41,152 bases of DNA from Aurantiacibacter xanthus (GCF_003584015.1 NZ_QXFM01000120.1:1-41152), one strand, 5' to 3'; shown: positions 23,962-32,731, counted from the first letter of the stretch. Numbers and translations are program-made. Notes: generated by a model not told the origin, from the letters alone.

Positions 23962-25464
23962 CTAGAAGGCATAGTCCATCCTCACCGCCAGGCTGGTTTT
24001 CCGATAGGAGTAGAGCCAGTCGACGGTGCTGCTGACCCGGCTGTGCTGGACAAGAAGGCTGGGCGTCAGGCCGGCAAAACGCAGCGCCGGAAACCGGACG
24101 TTGGCGACATAATTCTGTTCGCGATCGCGGCGTCTGGCCTCCAGCAGGTCGCTGTAGGCGCGATAATCGCGCTGCCGCAGCGAAGCGAAGGCGAGCAGGC
24201 CGACGGCCTGTCCGAACTGCTTGTTCAGGCCCAGCCGCAAGCCATATTGGCGGTAGGCATTGACCGGATCATCCGCGTCCTTGGCGGCGAAGTCTGGCCC
24301 AGCGAACACTGCCCAGCCATACGGAAGCACTTTCCAGCCAGTCAGCAGCACCTCGGTCAGTGCACCGTCGTGATCCTGATAGGACGGCAGGCGATAGGTG
24401 AACCAGCGACGGCTGGCCTCAATCCGGATCGCGGTCGTCGCGGAAGGATTGATCATCGTTTCCGCCCGGACGCCAACGGCATCGTAAAGGACATCCGACC
24501 CGAGCGACCCTATGTCGAACGTCGGCGACAGGGTGAAACTGGCCCGGGCGGTGCGGTAATCGTAGCCCAGCTGCGTCGTCAGCGTGGTCTGGCTGTACCG
24601 GCCATGGCCCGGATAGATATCACCGTAGAACAGTGCGCGCCCGGTAATGCCGCTGTGTCCACTAAGCGGCATTCGGCGGCTGATGCTGCTCTCGAAGTTG
24701 ATGCCCGTCGCCTGAACCGGATCCGGCACCTTGCGGTCGATGAGGCAGGTGCCGTCTTCTCCTGCGAGCAGGCAGGTGTAGCTGGCCGAAGACTCGTTGA
24801 GATTGCTGCTGTAGCCCGGCCCCAAGGCGATCGAGCCCTGCCAGCCGCGCCGCTTGGCGAGAGCTTGCGTAAAACTGTCAATGGTCCGAAGGACACCTGT
24901 CGCCCTTTCGCCGTCATTCGAAAGGGCAGCGTATGCGGTTTCGAACAGGCGGAGCGCTTCGCGATCCTTGTGGTTCTCGAACAGCACGCGCGCCAGCTCA
25001 AGCTGGCCGGGTACAAAATCGGGCTGAAGGCCAAGAAGTGTCCGGTATTGTCGTTCTGCTTCAGCCAACTTGCCGGAAGTCAGCGCCAATGCCCCCTGCG
25101 CATAAGCGACAAGCATCGGGTCACGATCTTCGAACGCCAGATAGGCGTTGAGGAAGCGCCGCACGTCTGGCCATTGCTTGCGTGTAATGGCGACATAGAG
25201 CGCCTCACCAACCTCGCTGACCCTGTTGGCGACCGCGTATGTCTTGCCATCGATCTCTATAGTCGATGGAACGCCGTCCAGATCTTCGGCATCCTTCAGC
25301 AATTGCCGTTCGACCTCGGCATTCTGATTATCCAGGCTCTGGTCGAGGCGCAGCCGGGTATCGGCATTGCCCGAAGTCTGCGCGGCTGCGGTGCCTGCAA
25401 AGGTGCTAGCCATGGCAAGGCTCCAGGCAAGCGGGTACAGAAATCGGGCACGATAAGTCGTCAC
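23962..25464 (-). CDS. Slam-type outer-membrane secretion protein (T11SS, DUF560)
   Basis: A 500-residue protein with a signal peptide ending at 'GTAAAQ', an N-terminal helical TPR-like domain (residues ~90-195; 'YAQGALALTSGKLAEAERQY', 'QLELARVLFENHKDREALRL') and a C-terminal beta barrel (~210-500) ending in 'SLAVRMDYAF' with terminal Phe. This is the layout of surface lipoprotein assembly modifiers (PF04575, type 11 secretion). In Acinetobacter the Slam HsmA exports the hemophilin HphA; here the gene directly follows the hemophilin-like gene, so that is its likely client. GTG 25464 is the first start that keeps the whole signal peptide. The gap to the client is 95 bp. Confidence 0.9.
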   Translation of the reverse strand: MTTYRARFLYPLAWSLAMASTFAGTAAAQTSGNADTRLRLDQSLDNQNAEVERQLLKDAEDLDGVPSTIEIDGKTYAVANRVSEVGEALYVAITRKQWPDVRRFLNAYLAFEDRDPMLVAYAQGALALTSGKLAEAERQYRTLLGLQPDFVPGQLELARVLFENHKDREALRLFETAYAALSNDGERATGVLRTIDSFTQALAKRRGWQGSIALGPGYSSNLNESSASYTCLLAGEDGTCLIDRKVPDPVQATGINFESSISRRMPLSGHSGITGRALFYGDIYPGHGRYSQTTLTTQLGYDYRTARASFTLSPTFDIGSLGSDVLYDAVGVRAETMINPSATTAIRIEASRRWFTYRLPSYQDHDGALTEVLLTGWKVLPYGWAVFAGPDFAAKDADDPVNAYRQYGLRLGLNKQFGQAVGLLAFASLRQRDYRAYSDLLEARRRDREQNYVANVRFPALRFAGLTPSLLVQHSRVSSTVDWLYSYRKTSLAVRMDYAF

Positions 25465-25559
25465 GAGATGCGGGAGCCCTGATGGGGGAAAGGGGAATGG
25501 CCGGGAAACAGAGGCGCCATGCGGCCCCCCTGTCCCGTTGCCGTCTCGGCTGCGAAGGT

Positions 25560-26333
25560 TCAGTTCTTCGTGCCACCGAACGCGGTGTTGTATTGGCGCC
25601 CGGAAGAGAAGCTCACGATGCCGGCCAGCGCGGCCGCGTTCGCGCCGAAGAAGCGGCCACTGACCGTGCCACTCGACGCAACCGTGCTACCCGACTGCGT
25701 CGCTGTCGCCCCGGTGCCCGCGAAGTTGGTGCCAGCGATCGTCGCCGTGCCGATGTTGACGGCATAACCCGAACCGGAATTGGCGATGCTGCCGGACAGC
25801 GTCCCCGAGGTGCCCGATCCGAAGTTGGCGGTGAAGGTGCCGGTCAGCAGACCCTTGTTGGCATAATCGCTGACGCCCTTGACCGAATAGGTCGCTGAAC
25901 CGCTGGTCGGAACAGTGGTGGTGCCGCCGTCATCACCGGCGTAATAAACGGTGTGCGTACCGTCGCTGACACTCGACGTCTGCGACCATTCGCCAAAGTA
26001 GAGATTGGCGCTGCCGACCTTGGCGAAATGAAAGACGCCAAGATTGCTGTGATCGGTGGGAACGCTGGTCCCGGCATTGATGGTGCTGACTCCATCGCCA
26101 TCCGTTCCAGCCGAGGATCGGAGACCTTGGAAATCCACGATCACACCGGGCATGGCTGGAACACCGATACCGGGTCGGCCGGCCACATGTGGTCCCGCAT
26201 TGAGGTTGCTGGTTGCGATCGTGACTTCGCTGGTATCGCTGGAAGCTCCATATATGCCGGCATGGGCAGTCCCGGCGAAGGAAGCCGATGCGACAAGCGC
26301 AATGGCAATCCGGTTGAGGTTCGAGAGTTTCAT
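25560..26333 (-). CDS. Hemophilin-like secreted heme-binding protein (HphA type)
   Basis: A 257-residue exported protein. The signal peptide ends in 'SFAGTAHA' (residues 18-25). There is no Cys at all, hence no lipobox, so it is soluble rather than a surface lipoprotein. The C-terminal ~110 residues show the TbpB/hemophilin 8-strand barrel pattern 'KGLLTGTFTANFGSGTSGTL', 'SGTVSGRFFGANAAALAGIV' and 'NTAFGGTK'. The N-terminal part holds four mature His residues (49, 95, 102, 127) that could bind heme. ATG 26333 has AGGAGA. Position between a TonB-dependent receptor and a Slam gene matches hphR-hphA-hsmA of A. baumannii. Function is inferred from fold pattern and context; overall identity to known hemophilins is probably low. 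Confidence 0.82.
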   Translation of the reverse strand: MKLSNLNRIAIALVASASFAGTAHAGIYGASSDTSEVTIATSNLNAGPHVAGRPGIGVPAMPGVIVDFQGLRSSAGTDGDGVSTINAGTSVPTDHSNLGVFHFAKVGSANLYFGEWSQTSSVSDGTHTVYYAGDDGGTTTVPTSGSATYSVKGVSDYANKGLLTGTFTANFGSGTSGTLSGSIANSGSGYAVNIGTATIAGTNFAGTGATATQSGSTVASSGTVSGRFFGANAAALAGIVSFSSGRQYNTAFGGTKN

Positions 26334-26356
26334 GCTAATTCTCCTACGTTCGAGTT

Positions 26357-26370
26357 GCCTGTAAACAGGC
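26357..26370. repeat. Perfect 6-2-6 palindrome in the hemophilin leader
   Basis: GCCTGT-AA-ACAGGC lies 24 bp before the hemophilin-like start codon, between the receptor and hemophilin genes. No U-tract follows, so it is not a classical terminator. It could be an operator or an mRNA hairpin that sets relative expression of receptor and hemophore. Confidence 0.4.
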
Positions 26371-26447
26371 GCTTGCATCCAGGGTTCGCCGCCGTTTCCC
26401 AGCCGTTGCAAGGATCGGGAAATGGTGGCGTCCCTGAATTTCCATGT

Positions 26448-29400
26448 TCAGAATCGCCCTGTGAGACTGAGACGAACCGTGCGCCCCGGCGCTGGGGTCA
26501 GTGAGCGGCTGAGCGGATCGAGATAGTACCGGTCGGTCAGATTGGTTCCGACCAGCTCGGCCGTGAAGCGATCGTTGAGGCGGAACGTCGCGTAGGCGTC
26601 GAGAGTGACGATTTCGTCCCATTTGTAGGGCACATTGAGTGCGTAACCGCCGATACGATCCGCGATGGGGCCGCCTATGAACTCGTCGAGCTGGGGATTG
26701 TCGTAGGCGCTGTACCAGATCAGCCGCCCGCCAATTTCGAGCCGGCGATCAAGGAAGCGGCCGCCAACCGACCAGTTGATGGTGTCTTCGGGGGTGGCCT
26801 GGGTCAGCAGATAGCTGGAGACGAAACCATATTTGACGCAGTCCGGCACCCGGCCACGCGAGGGGTCCTTGAGGATCGCGAAGCTCGCATCGCATGCACT
26901 GTTCCTGAGCATGTGGGCGGCGCCGATTTCGGTAAAGAAGCGACCGTTGTCGAAGCGCGCCTGCAGTTCCAGCCCTTCGATCACCTGCTTTTCAAGGTTG
27001 AAGAACATGAGCTGTGTCGACCGCTCGATCACATCCCTGGTCGTATTGCGATACCAGGTCAGCTTCAGGTCGGCATGTTGCCCCGCACCTAAACCGAAAA
27101 AGTCCCGGAGGTCCTGAACATAGGCCGCCTCCCAGGAATAGATGTGTTCGGGCTGCAACGTTTCGAGCGGGTTGATCGATGCCGAAAAACCGATCGTGCT
27201 CTCAAACATGCTCGGAAAGCGGTAAGCTTCGGCATAGCGCAGATGGGCGCGGCTGCTGCCGGAAAGGTAGGCGGTCGCGGATACCATCGGCGCCCAGCCA
27301 TGGCCGGACTTTCGCTTCGACTCAGTGGTCGCCACGATCGACTGCGAATTGATCGAAACGGAGCACGAATCCGCGATATAGTTGGCGATGCCGCTCAGGA
27401 AGCCGTTGACGCAGATGTTGTCAGCGCGATGATATTTGCCTTGTGCGTCGGCTTGCCACAACGGACCTGACTGGGTGGTGGTGAATGGGTAGGGATTTGC
27501 GGCATAGGCCTGCGTGTCGGCATCGGCGAAGATTGCCGCCAGATCGGACGGCAGGCCGACACCTTCCCAGAACGCGATCTGCTGCTTGCGATAGGCATCG
27601 ACGCCGAACTCTTCGGTCTGGTAGCTCGTCCTGTATTCCGAGGTCACGACATTGTTGATCGATCCACCTCGAATGCCGATCAATTCCTCCAGAAAGTCGT
27701 CATGCGCCAGGTATCCCGAATAGGTGAGGCCGGCATTGACCTTGAGGAAGCTGGTCGGTCGCCATTCGCCTTTCAGGCTGATCCGATATTCCTCTCTCCA
27801 GCCCGCACGGGGATATTGACGCCAGCCATTGGCGATAGCATCGCTATACTCGTCATCTGACCGCAGCTTTTCGTGGCTCCAGTTTCCTTCCAGCAGCAGA
27901 TCAAGTTGTGATGACAGCATCATCTGATTGCTTGCCGTCAGACCGAAGCGATTGTTCCTCGCATTGCCGAGTGCCGTATTGGTGATGACCGGGTCGTCGC
28001 CCGATGCCGCATTGGGAAAGCCGCCGGCGCTGTAGGTATCACTGACGGTATGGGTTGCCCACAATTGGGCTTTCAAATCGATCCACGGGCTTTCCGGCTG
28101 CCATCTGTACTCGGCGTTGTAGGCTTGGGCATGAACCTTGCTGAGCGGCCACTGGATGTTACCAAACCCGGATGAGGAGATGATCCGCGAGGGAATGATC
28201 TCACCATATTTCGAGCGGCTGTCGCGAAAGCCGAGCTGCAAATACTGATCGTCGGCGATGCGCCAGGTGCCCTTGATCAACCAGGACTCCAACTCGCTCG
28301 ACGTATTCGGCACCTCATTGCCAGGTTTGTAATTGACCCCAAGCATTCGAACGAAAGTGTCCGGCGCCAATTCAAGATCGTCCTGCGAATAATAATCAGC
28401 GTTGTGTTCACCGGAGAAATAGTTGCCCCGTTTGCGCCAGGCATAGGCGCCGAACAGATCGAAGTCACCCATACGCCCCGCGACCGCTATGCGAGCCGCC
28501 TGATCACCCAGCGAGAGGAATTCGTTGTCGCCCGCCGTGCGCGGCGTGATCCTGAGTGTGGGATCGGCGTAAGGGAAATTGGGCAGCCCCGGCGTGCCCG
28601 GCGTTCCTGGAAACCCCTCTACGGTACGATAGTCCTGCCCCGTCAGCAGTGTGGGCAGGCGCGGTGAGGTGGAATTATTGCCGCCCTCCAGCTTCAGTTC
28701 GAAACCAAATGTCTGGTCCGGCTGCAATATATCGTCGGCATCGAGCGTGTTGATGACGACAGCGCCGCCAGTCGAACCGTTGACGTCACGTGTCGAGACC
28801 GGACCCTTGAGCACCTGCACGCCCGAGATCAGGCTGGGATCGATATAACTGCGGTTGCTTGCGCCATTATAGCCGCGCCAGACGGTCAGCGCCTGTTCGG
28901 TGCCGTCGATGATGACGGGCACGCGCCCCGGCCCCTGGATACCACGGATGCTGGGATCGATGGCCCCGCTGTTGCGCGCGTCTCCGCTGAAGACATTGAC
29001 CATGCCCTTCAGCACGTCGGCGGGGTTGATGCCCTTGTAACGCTCGACTTCCTCCCTGCCCATGTAGGTGGAGGAAAGATCCTGATCGTAGACGGCATCC
29101 TTCTGCCGCTGATCGCGCTCCGCGCCCGTTTCGCCGTTTGACATGGCGCTACCCTCCACGCGCAGGGCGCCCAGCGTGATCGTGTCGTCCCCTGACGGGT
29201 TCGACACGGTCAATGTGGATCGCAATGACACGATGTTGCCGTCGATCCGCGCCACAAGGCCCGTGGAGTCCAGCAGGCGAGCCAGCGCCTGCGAAGCCGT
29301 CATCGTGCCTTTGACGCCCTGCGAGGAAAGCCCCCTGACCTGATCCGCGTCCACGCTGACTTGAAGGCCTGATTGCCGGCCGAAATCCGCCAGCGCGTCC

Positions 29401-29567
29401 GCAACCGATTGTGGCGGAATATCGAACGCGAGCGCTCGTTCCGAAGCGACCGCTTGTGCCTGAGCAACCACTGGCGCACTCAAACCACCAAGTGCAGCCG
29501 AAGCGAGCAGCGCCCGCACCCAAAGGCGACGCTTGCCACATGCTCGAAAAACACCCCCAGAATTCAC
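26448..29567 (-). CDS. STN-containing TonB-dependent heme/hemophilin receptor
   Basis: A 1039-residue outer-membrane receptor and signal transducer. After the signal peptide comes an STN domain (residues ~47-118, 'LAFDIPPQSVADALADFGRQ'), which touches a FecR-type anti-sigma factor. A plug ('DVLKGMVNVFSGDARNSGAI', 'VQVLKGPVSTRDVNGSTGGA') and a large barrel ending 'VRLSLTGRF' follow. The extracellular signature 'YRFPSMFESTIGFSASINPL' resembles the FRAP/NPNL box of heme receptors. It starts at GTG 29567 after GAGAGGAA. Located downstream of sigma/anti-sigma genes and upstream of the hemophilin-like gene, it is the likely HphR counterpart, importing heme while inducing the locus. Confidence 0.9.
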   Translation of the reverse strand: MNSGGVFRACGKRRLWVRALLASAALGGLSAPVVAQAQAVASERALAFDIPPQSVADALADFGRQSGLQVSVDADQVRGLSSQGVKGTMTASQALARLLDSTGLVARIDGNIVSLRSTLTVSNPSGDDTITLGALRVEGSAMSNGETGAERDQRQKDAVYDQDLSSTYMGREEVERYKGINPADVLKGMVNVFSGDARNSGAIDPSIRGIQGPGRVPVIIDGTEQALTVWRGYNGASNRSYIDPSLISGVQVLKGPVSTRDVNGSTGGAVVINTLDADDILQPDQTFGFELKLEGGNNSTSPRLPTLLTGQDYRTVEGFPGTPGTPGLPNFPYADPTLRITPRTAGDNEFLSLGDQAARIAVAGRMGDFDLFGAYAWRKRGNYFSGEHNADYYSQDDLELAPDTFVRMLGVNYKPGNEVPNTSSELESWLIKGTWRIADDQYLQLGFRDSRSKYGEIIPSRIISSSGFGNIQWPLSKVHAQAYNAEYRWQPESPWIDLKAQLWATHTVSDTYSAGGFPNAASGDDPVITNTALGNARNNRFGLTASNQMMLSSQLDLLLEGNWSHEKLRSDDEYSDAIANGWRQYPRAGWREEYRISLKGEWRPTSFLKVNAGLTYSGYLAHDDFLEELIGIRGGSINNVVTSEYRTSYQTEEFGVDAYRKQQIAFWEGVGLPSDLAAIFADADTQAYAANPYPFTTTQSGPLWQADAQGKYHRADNICVNGFLSGIANYIADSCSVSINSQSIVATTESKRKSGHGWAPMVSATAYLSGSSRAHLRYAEAYRFPSMFESTIGFSASINPLETLQPEHIYSWEAAYVQDLRDFFGLGAGQHADLKLTWYRNTTRDVIERSTQLMFFNLEKQVIEGLELQARFDNGRFFTEIGAAHMLRNSACDASFAILKDPSRGRVPDCVKYGFVSSYLLTQATPEDTINWSVGGRFLDRRLEIGGRLIWYSAYDNPQLDEFIGGPIADRIGGYALNVPYKWDEIVTLDAYATFRLNDRFTAELVGTNLTDRYYLDPLSRSLTPAPGRTVRLSLTGRF

Positions 29568-29613
29568 CTGACCAATTCCTCTCGGTTAAGATAGAAGTCC
29601 GACCAATATCGCT

Positions 29614-29634
29614 AATGCGAGTCAGTCTTACATT
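29614..29634. promoter_or_regulatory. Possible Fur-box-like site before the receptor gene
   Basis: AATGCGAGTCAGTCTTACATT in the 132-bp gap between the fecR-like and receptor genes has imperfect dyad symmetry (AATG…CATT ends) and resembles alphaproteobacterial Fur sites. It could repress the receptor operon under iron-replete conditions. The match is weaker than the site at 31360-31376. Confidence 0.35.
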
Positions 29635-29699
29635 CTTAACGTTGGAACGTCGGTGAATTCCGGAAAAAATGCGCCGGATGAGAAAATGTGAGGCGGCGC

Positions 29700-30746
29700 C
29701 TAGCGGACAGTCACAATCCGCAGCCACGGTGAGACGCGAGAAACCGTGACCCTATGCGCTTCCGCCAATGCCTTCAGCGCAAGATCGGGATCGCGCAGAT
29801 CATAAATCCCGCTCACATGACGGTCACTCAGCCCTGGGCCTCTGGCGATGATATAGCCTTTGTACCAAGGGCGAAGTTGATCGATCACGTCGCCAACTGG
29901 CAGATCATTGACGATAGCAATCCCATCGCGCCAACTCGCCACGCGGTCGGGACGGACGGTGTTCCGTGTGACCACGGTTCCATCCGTCGACACTGACTGG
30001 CCAGCCACCAGTTCCACACGATCCGATCGCATCCCGTCCGACGCAGTCACGGCGACACGGCCGCGCTGAACGGCAACATCCGTACCATCGTCCGTTTTGC
30101 GCACCGAGAAGGCGGTGCCGAGAACGGTGACGGTGTTGTCCCCGGCTATGACTTTGAATGGATGTGCTTCGTCGTGCGTGACGTCAAACCAGGCTTCGCC
30201 GCGCAGCAGTTGCAACCTGCGGCCTGCGGCATCGTTGGAAAAGGCAATTGCCGTGGTGGGCGCCAGTTGCACCATAGTCCCATCGTCAAGCGTCACCTGC
30301 CGGAGTTCCCCGGCCCCGGTGATCGCATCGGATTGAAGCTGAAGCGCAACATACGGGACTGCAATCCAGGCAAGGCAGGCGGCCACGGCAAGCGAGGCGA
30401 GCGCGCGGGCGGGCGGGACGTTTCGCAACCAGGTGCGTCTGGCCGATCCCGATGCCAGCGAGGATGTGATCCGAGGTGACGGCCCCGCAAGCACTATCAG
30501 GTCGGAGACCCTCGCAGTTTCCTCCCAGGCGGCGAGGTGAGCCGGACTGGTCGCGAGCCAATCCATGAATTCCGCGCGTAAGGCATCGTCTTCCGGGGCA
30601 TCCTCAAGTTGCACCAGCCACGCGGAGGCTTGGCGGCTGAGATCGCCGCCCCGGCTACGATTCTTGTCAGGCCCCGTTTTCATCCCCGCTTCCGCATGCC
30701 GTTCTGCACTGCCCCACTGACGAATGTTCTGAATGGCTTCATGCAT
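29700..30746 (-). CDS. FecR-family anti-sigma factor
   Basis: A 348-residue (or 327-residue) inner-membrane regulator. The cytoplasmic N-terminal DUF4880 segment ('ASAWLVQLEDAPEDDALRAE', 'FMDWLATSPAHLAAWEE') binds the sigma factor. One membrane helix follows ('LASLAVAACLAWIAVPYVAL'), then the periplasmic FecR domain ('QVTLDDGTMVQLAPTTAIAF', 'LLRGEAWFDVTHDEAHPF', 'VTVLGTAFSV') and a C-terminal STN-interacting part. It relays receptor occupancy to the sigma factor. The ATG at 30746 gives the long form; ATG 30683 is the alternative and better matches family length. It lies 44 bp after the sigma gene in the same transcript. Confidence 0.9.
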   Translation of the reverse strand: MHEAIQNIRQWGSAERHAEAGMKTGPDKNRSRGGDLSRQASAWLVQLEDAPEDDALRAEFMDWLATSPAHLAAWEETARVSDLIVLAGPSPRITSSLASGSARRTWLRNVPPARALASLAVAACLAWIAVPYVALQLQSDAITGAGELRQVTLDDGTMVQLAPTTAIAFSNDAAGRRLQLLRGEAWFDVTHDEAHPFKVIAGDNTVTVLGTAFSVRKTDDGTDVAVQRGRVAVTASDGMRSDRVELVAGQSVSTDGTVVTRNTVRPDRVASWRDGIAIVNDLPVGDVIDQLRPWYKGYIIARGPGLSDRHVSGIYDLRDPDLALKALAEAHRVTVSRVSPWLRIVTVR

Positions 30747-30790
30747 TGAACGAACGCGACGCCAGGCATTCCGGAAAATTCAGCAGAAGA

Positions 30791-31300
30791 TCAGTCACCG
30801 CGCCGCAGAGCCTTCTTGCAATGCTCTACACCATCGATCACCAGTTCCTGCGCCAAGCTTTTCGAGATGCCAAGTTCAGCGGCGATCTCCACCAGCTTCA
30901 TCTCCTCGAAGCGGTGCATTTCGAAAGCTCGCCGCGTCCGAACAGGCAGTTGCGCCATGGCCTTGCGGAGCAGCGCCAGTTCGTCCTTTGCCTCCAGATG
31001 CGCCTGCTGCGAGGGCTCATCGCTCGGTGCCAATACGGCAGCGATGGCCGCGTCCGACGCGAATATCTGACTTTCTCGCGCGCGGCGCCGATGTCGATCC
31101 AAAACAAGGTTATGGACGATGCGAAAAAGATAGCCCTTGGGTTCGTCAAGCACGCGCGCAGTGGTCGCTGCTCGGAAGCGCAGCCAGGCTTCCTGCACCA
31201 CATCCTCAGCTTCAGCCGCGTCCCCCGTGAGTCTCGCCGCGTAACGGACAAGCTCCGCCTGAGCTGCGACGAAGACCTGGAGGGAATCCATCCTGGACAC
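30791..31300 (-). CDS. FecI-type ECF sigma factor
   Basis: An ECF sigma factor (about 169 aa) that would direct RNA polymerase to the receptor/hemophilin promoter once released by the FecR-like protein. Region 2 is seen in 'LVRYAARLTGDAAEAEDVVQ', 'EAWLRFRAATTARVLDEPKG' and 'YLFRIVHNLVLDRHRRRARE'. Region 4 is seen in 'LPVRTRRAFEMHRFEEMKLV' and 'IAAELGISKSLAQELVIDGV'. The frame is open to a GTG at 31351, but GGGGGAG supports the GTG at 31300, and a Fur-like palindrome at 31360-31376 would leave no promoter room for the longer form. It heads the eight-gene heme locus. Confidence 0.88.
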   Translation of the reverse strand: MSRMDSLQVFVAAQAELVRYAARLTGDAAEAEDVVQEAWLRFRAATTARVLDEPKGYLFRIVHNLVLDRHRRRARESQIFASDAAIAAVLAPSDEPSQQAHLEAKDELALLRKAMAQLPVRTRRAFEMHRFEEMKLVEIAAELGISKSLAQELVIDGVEHCKKALRRGD

Positions 31301-31359
31301 CCGCACCGGCTCCCCCTGTTGATCAATGATAGCCGACGAGACACGTAGCACTTCACTTA

Positions 31360-31376
31360 TTGCGAACCAATCGCAA
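31360..31376. promoter_or_regulatory. Probable Fur box upstream of the ECF sigma gene
   Basis: TTGCGA-ACCAA-TCGCAA is a perfect 6-bp inverted repeat with 5-bp spacing, of the TTGCGAAT…CGCAA type seen at alphaproteobacterial Fur sites. It lies 60 bp before the proposed sigma start and within the divergent gap shared with the TetR gene, so iron control of the sigma factor, and through it of the whole heme locus, is inferred. The rest of 31301-31504 shows no gene. Confidence 0.6.
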
Positions 31377-31504
31377 ATTCCGCATTGTTCATCAAATCGG
31401 TTGTGTCAGCCGGCTGAAGAGACGCCAGAGCTGCCCGTTGACAAAGCGCCTATCCGACAGATTAATGCATTGAGAAGTGCTGTCGACGCGCTCAAGAGAT
31501 CGGA

Positions 31505-32731
31505 ATGTCCAAGCCTCTCGCTTTGCCCTTCATACCGGTTGCTCGATCGCGCATCGCAGATCACGGCATTCGCGGCCTCAGCATGCGCACCGTCGCACAG
31601 GGCGCGGGCAGTTCGGTGGGTTCGCTCAACCATCATATCGGGGACAAGGCGGCCCTTATCGGCAGGCTGATCGAGGAGGAGCGGAAGGAGCGGCGCGACC
31701 TCCTCGATCGATGGCGGGAGCGCACCGCGCAGCTCGACCTGGCCGATCCGCAAGTCCTGGCGACTGTGATCGCGGCGTATCTGGAGGAAGCTGCGGTCGT
31801 GCGGCGCGAGGCTGCCATCACCACCTGCGAGTTCCTGGTGGAGGCGATCGTCGATCCGGGCGGGTTCCCGACACTGCCCGGCTTGCTGGATGACGAAGAT
31901 CACTTCTGGGCCAGACTGCTGGAACGCGATCATCGACAAGGTGCCGACGCTCTGGCACGCGCGATAGCCGCCTATTGTCGCGATGAGTTGCCCTTTTCCA
32001 TCGCCGCACCTTGCCACACCGACTACCGCTTGCTGCGCGCCGCCACCATCCAGCGTCTGGCCGAGGGCATGGCCGGGCAGGCAAGCGGACTGAGCCGAGG
32101 CTTTGCCGCCCTGGTTTCCGCGTGCGGGGAAGGAAACGCTGCCGTGCAGATGCCGTTCGATCTGCCGGAAGGCTCCAAGCGGGCGGAAGTGGCCGACTAT
32201 GCTGCCAACGTGATGATGCAAATGGGGGCAGCGGGGATCACGCACCGACAGGTCGCTTCGGAAGGCGGCATTCCGCATACCAGCGTCGCTCACTATTTTC
32301 CCACTCGTGACGATCTCATGCATGCGGCGATCGGTTCGCTGATCCTGCGGGCGCGACACGAAGTGCGCGGGACCAGCCTTGAGGATACAGACGGCTCTTA
32401 CGGGCTCACGCTGATCCGCGCGACGCATTCGGTCGCGCTCGCAGCAGCGCGCGATCCGGCCCTGGTCGTATTCGCTCTCGATATGCGTCGCCGCCGGGCC
32501 GAAAACGTGCATGCGGTGGTGAGCAAGGCGATCGGCGGCAGCGAGGGGCTCGATCGGGCCGCCGCGCAGACTGCTACCATGATTCTCATTGGTTCCGGCC
32601 TCGCCGCCATGACGCGCGGCGGAGCGGGCGGTGGCAAGGTCATCCGGGCGAAAGACCTGGCGCAATTGCGCACCGCCAGCTCGAACGGCGGTGCCTCTCT
32701 CGCGGCGCGCGGCGCTAGGCCGGAGGGATAG
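31505..32731 (+). CDS. Double-domain TetR-family regulator
   Basis: A 408-residue protein with two TetR DNA-binding domains in one chain. The first is near residues 12-58 ('IADHGIRGLSMRTVAQGAGS', 'SVGSLNHHIGDKAALIGRLI'). The second is near residues 225-275 ('GAAGITHRQVASEGGIPHTS', 'VAHYFPTRDDLMHAAI'). Each is followed by a helical effector domain. Fused tandem TetR proteins are uncommon, though known in sphingomonads; they may act as monomers or bind paired operators. It converges on the MFS transporter gene (17-bp overlap of the ends) and is the only regulator next to the receptor-phospholipase-transporter operon, which it may control. Confidence 0.85.
   Translation: MSKPLALPFIPVARSRIADHGIRGLSMRTVAQGAGSSVGSLNHHIGDKAALIGRLIEEERKERRDLLDRWRERTAQLDLADPQVLATVIAAYLEEAAVVRREAAITTCEFLVEAIVDPGGFPTLPGLLDDEDHFWARLLERDHRQGADALARAIAAYCRDELPFSIAAPCHTDYRLLRAATIQRLAEGMAGQASGLSRGFAALVSACGEGNAAVQMPFDLPEGSKRAEVADYAANVMMQMGAAGITHRQVASEGGIPHTSVAHYFPTRDDLMHAAIGSLILRARHEVRGTSLEDTDGSYGLTLIRATHSVALAAARDPALVVFALDMRRRRAENVHAVVSKAIGGSEGLDRAAAQTATMILIGSGLAAMTRGGAGGGKVIRAKDLAQLRTASSNGGASLAARGARPEG

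Noticed and set aside
23794..25482. 562-codon plus-strand open frame opposite the Slam gene
   Set aside because: High-GC antisense frame without domain motifs; the minus-strand gene has signal peptide, TPR-like repeats and barrel.
25465..25559. Terminator between the hemophilin-like and Slam genes
   Set aside because: Only an imperfect GGGACAG/CTGTTTCCC pairing is visible, with no U-tract; not strong enough to annotate.
25560..26333. Calling the secreted heme-locus protein HasA
   Set aside because: It has a cleavable Sec signal and a TbpB-like C-terminal barrel and is followed by a Slam gene. HasA hemophores lack a signal peptide and use type 1 secretion, and no ABC exporter genes are here.
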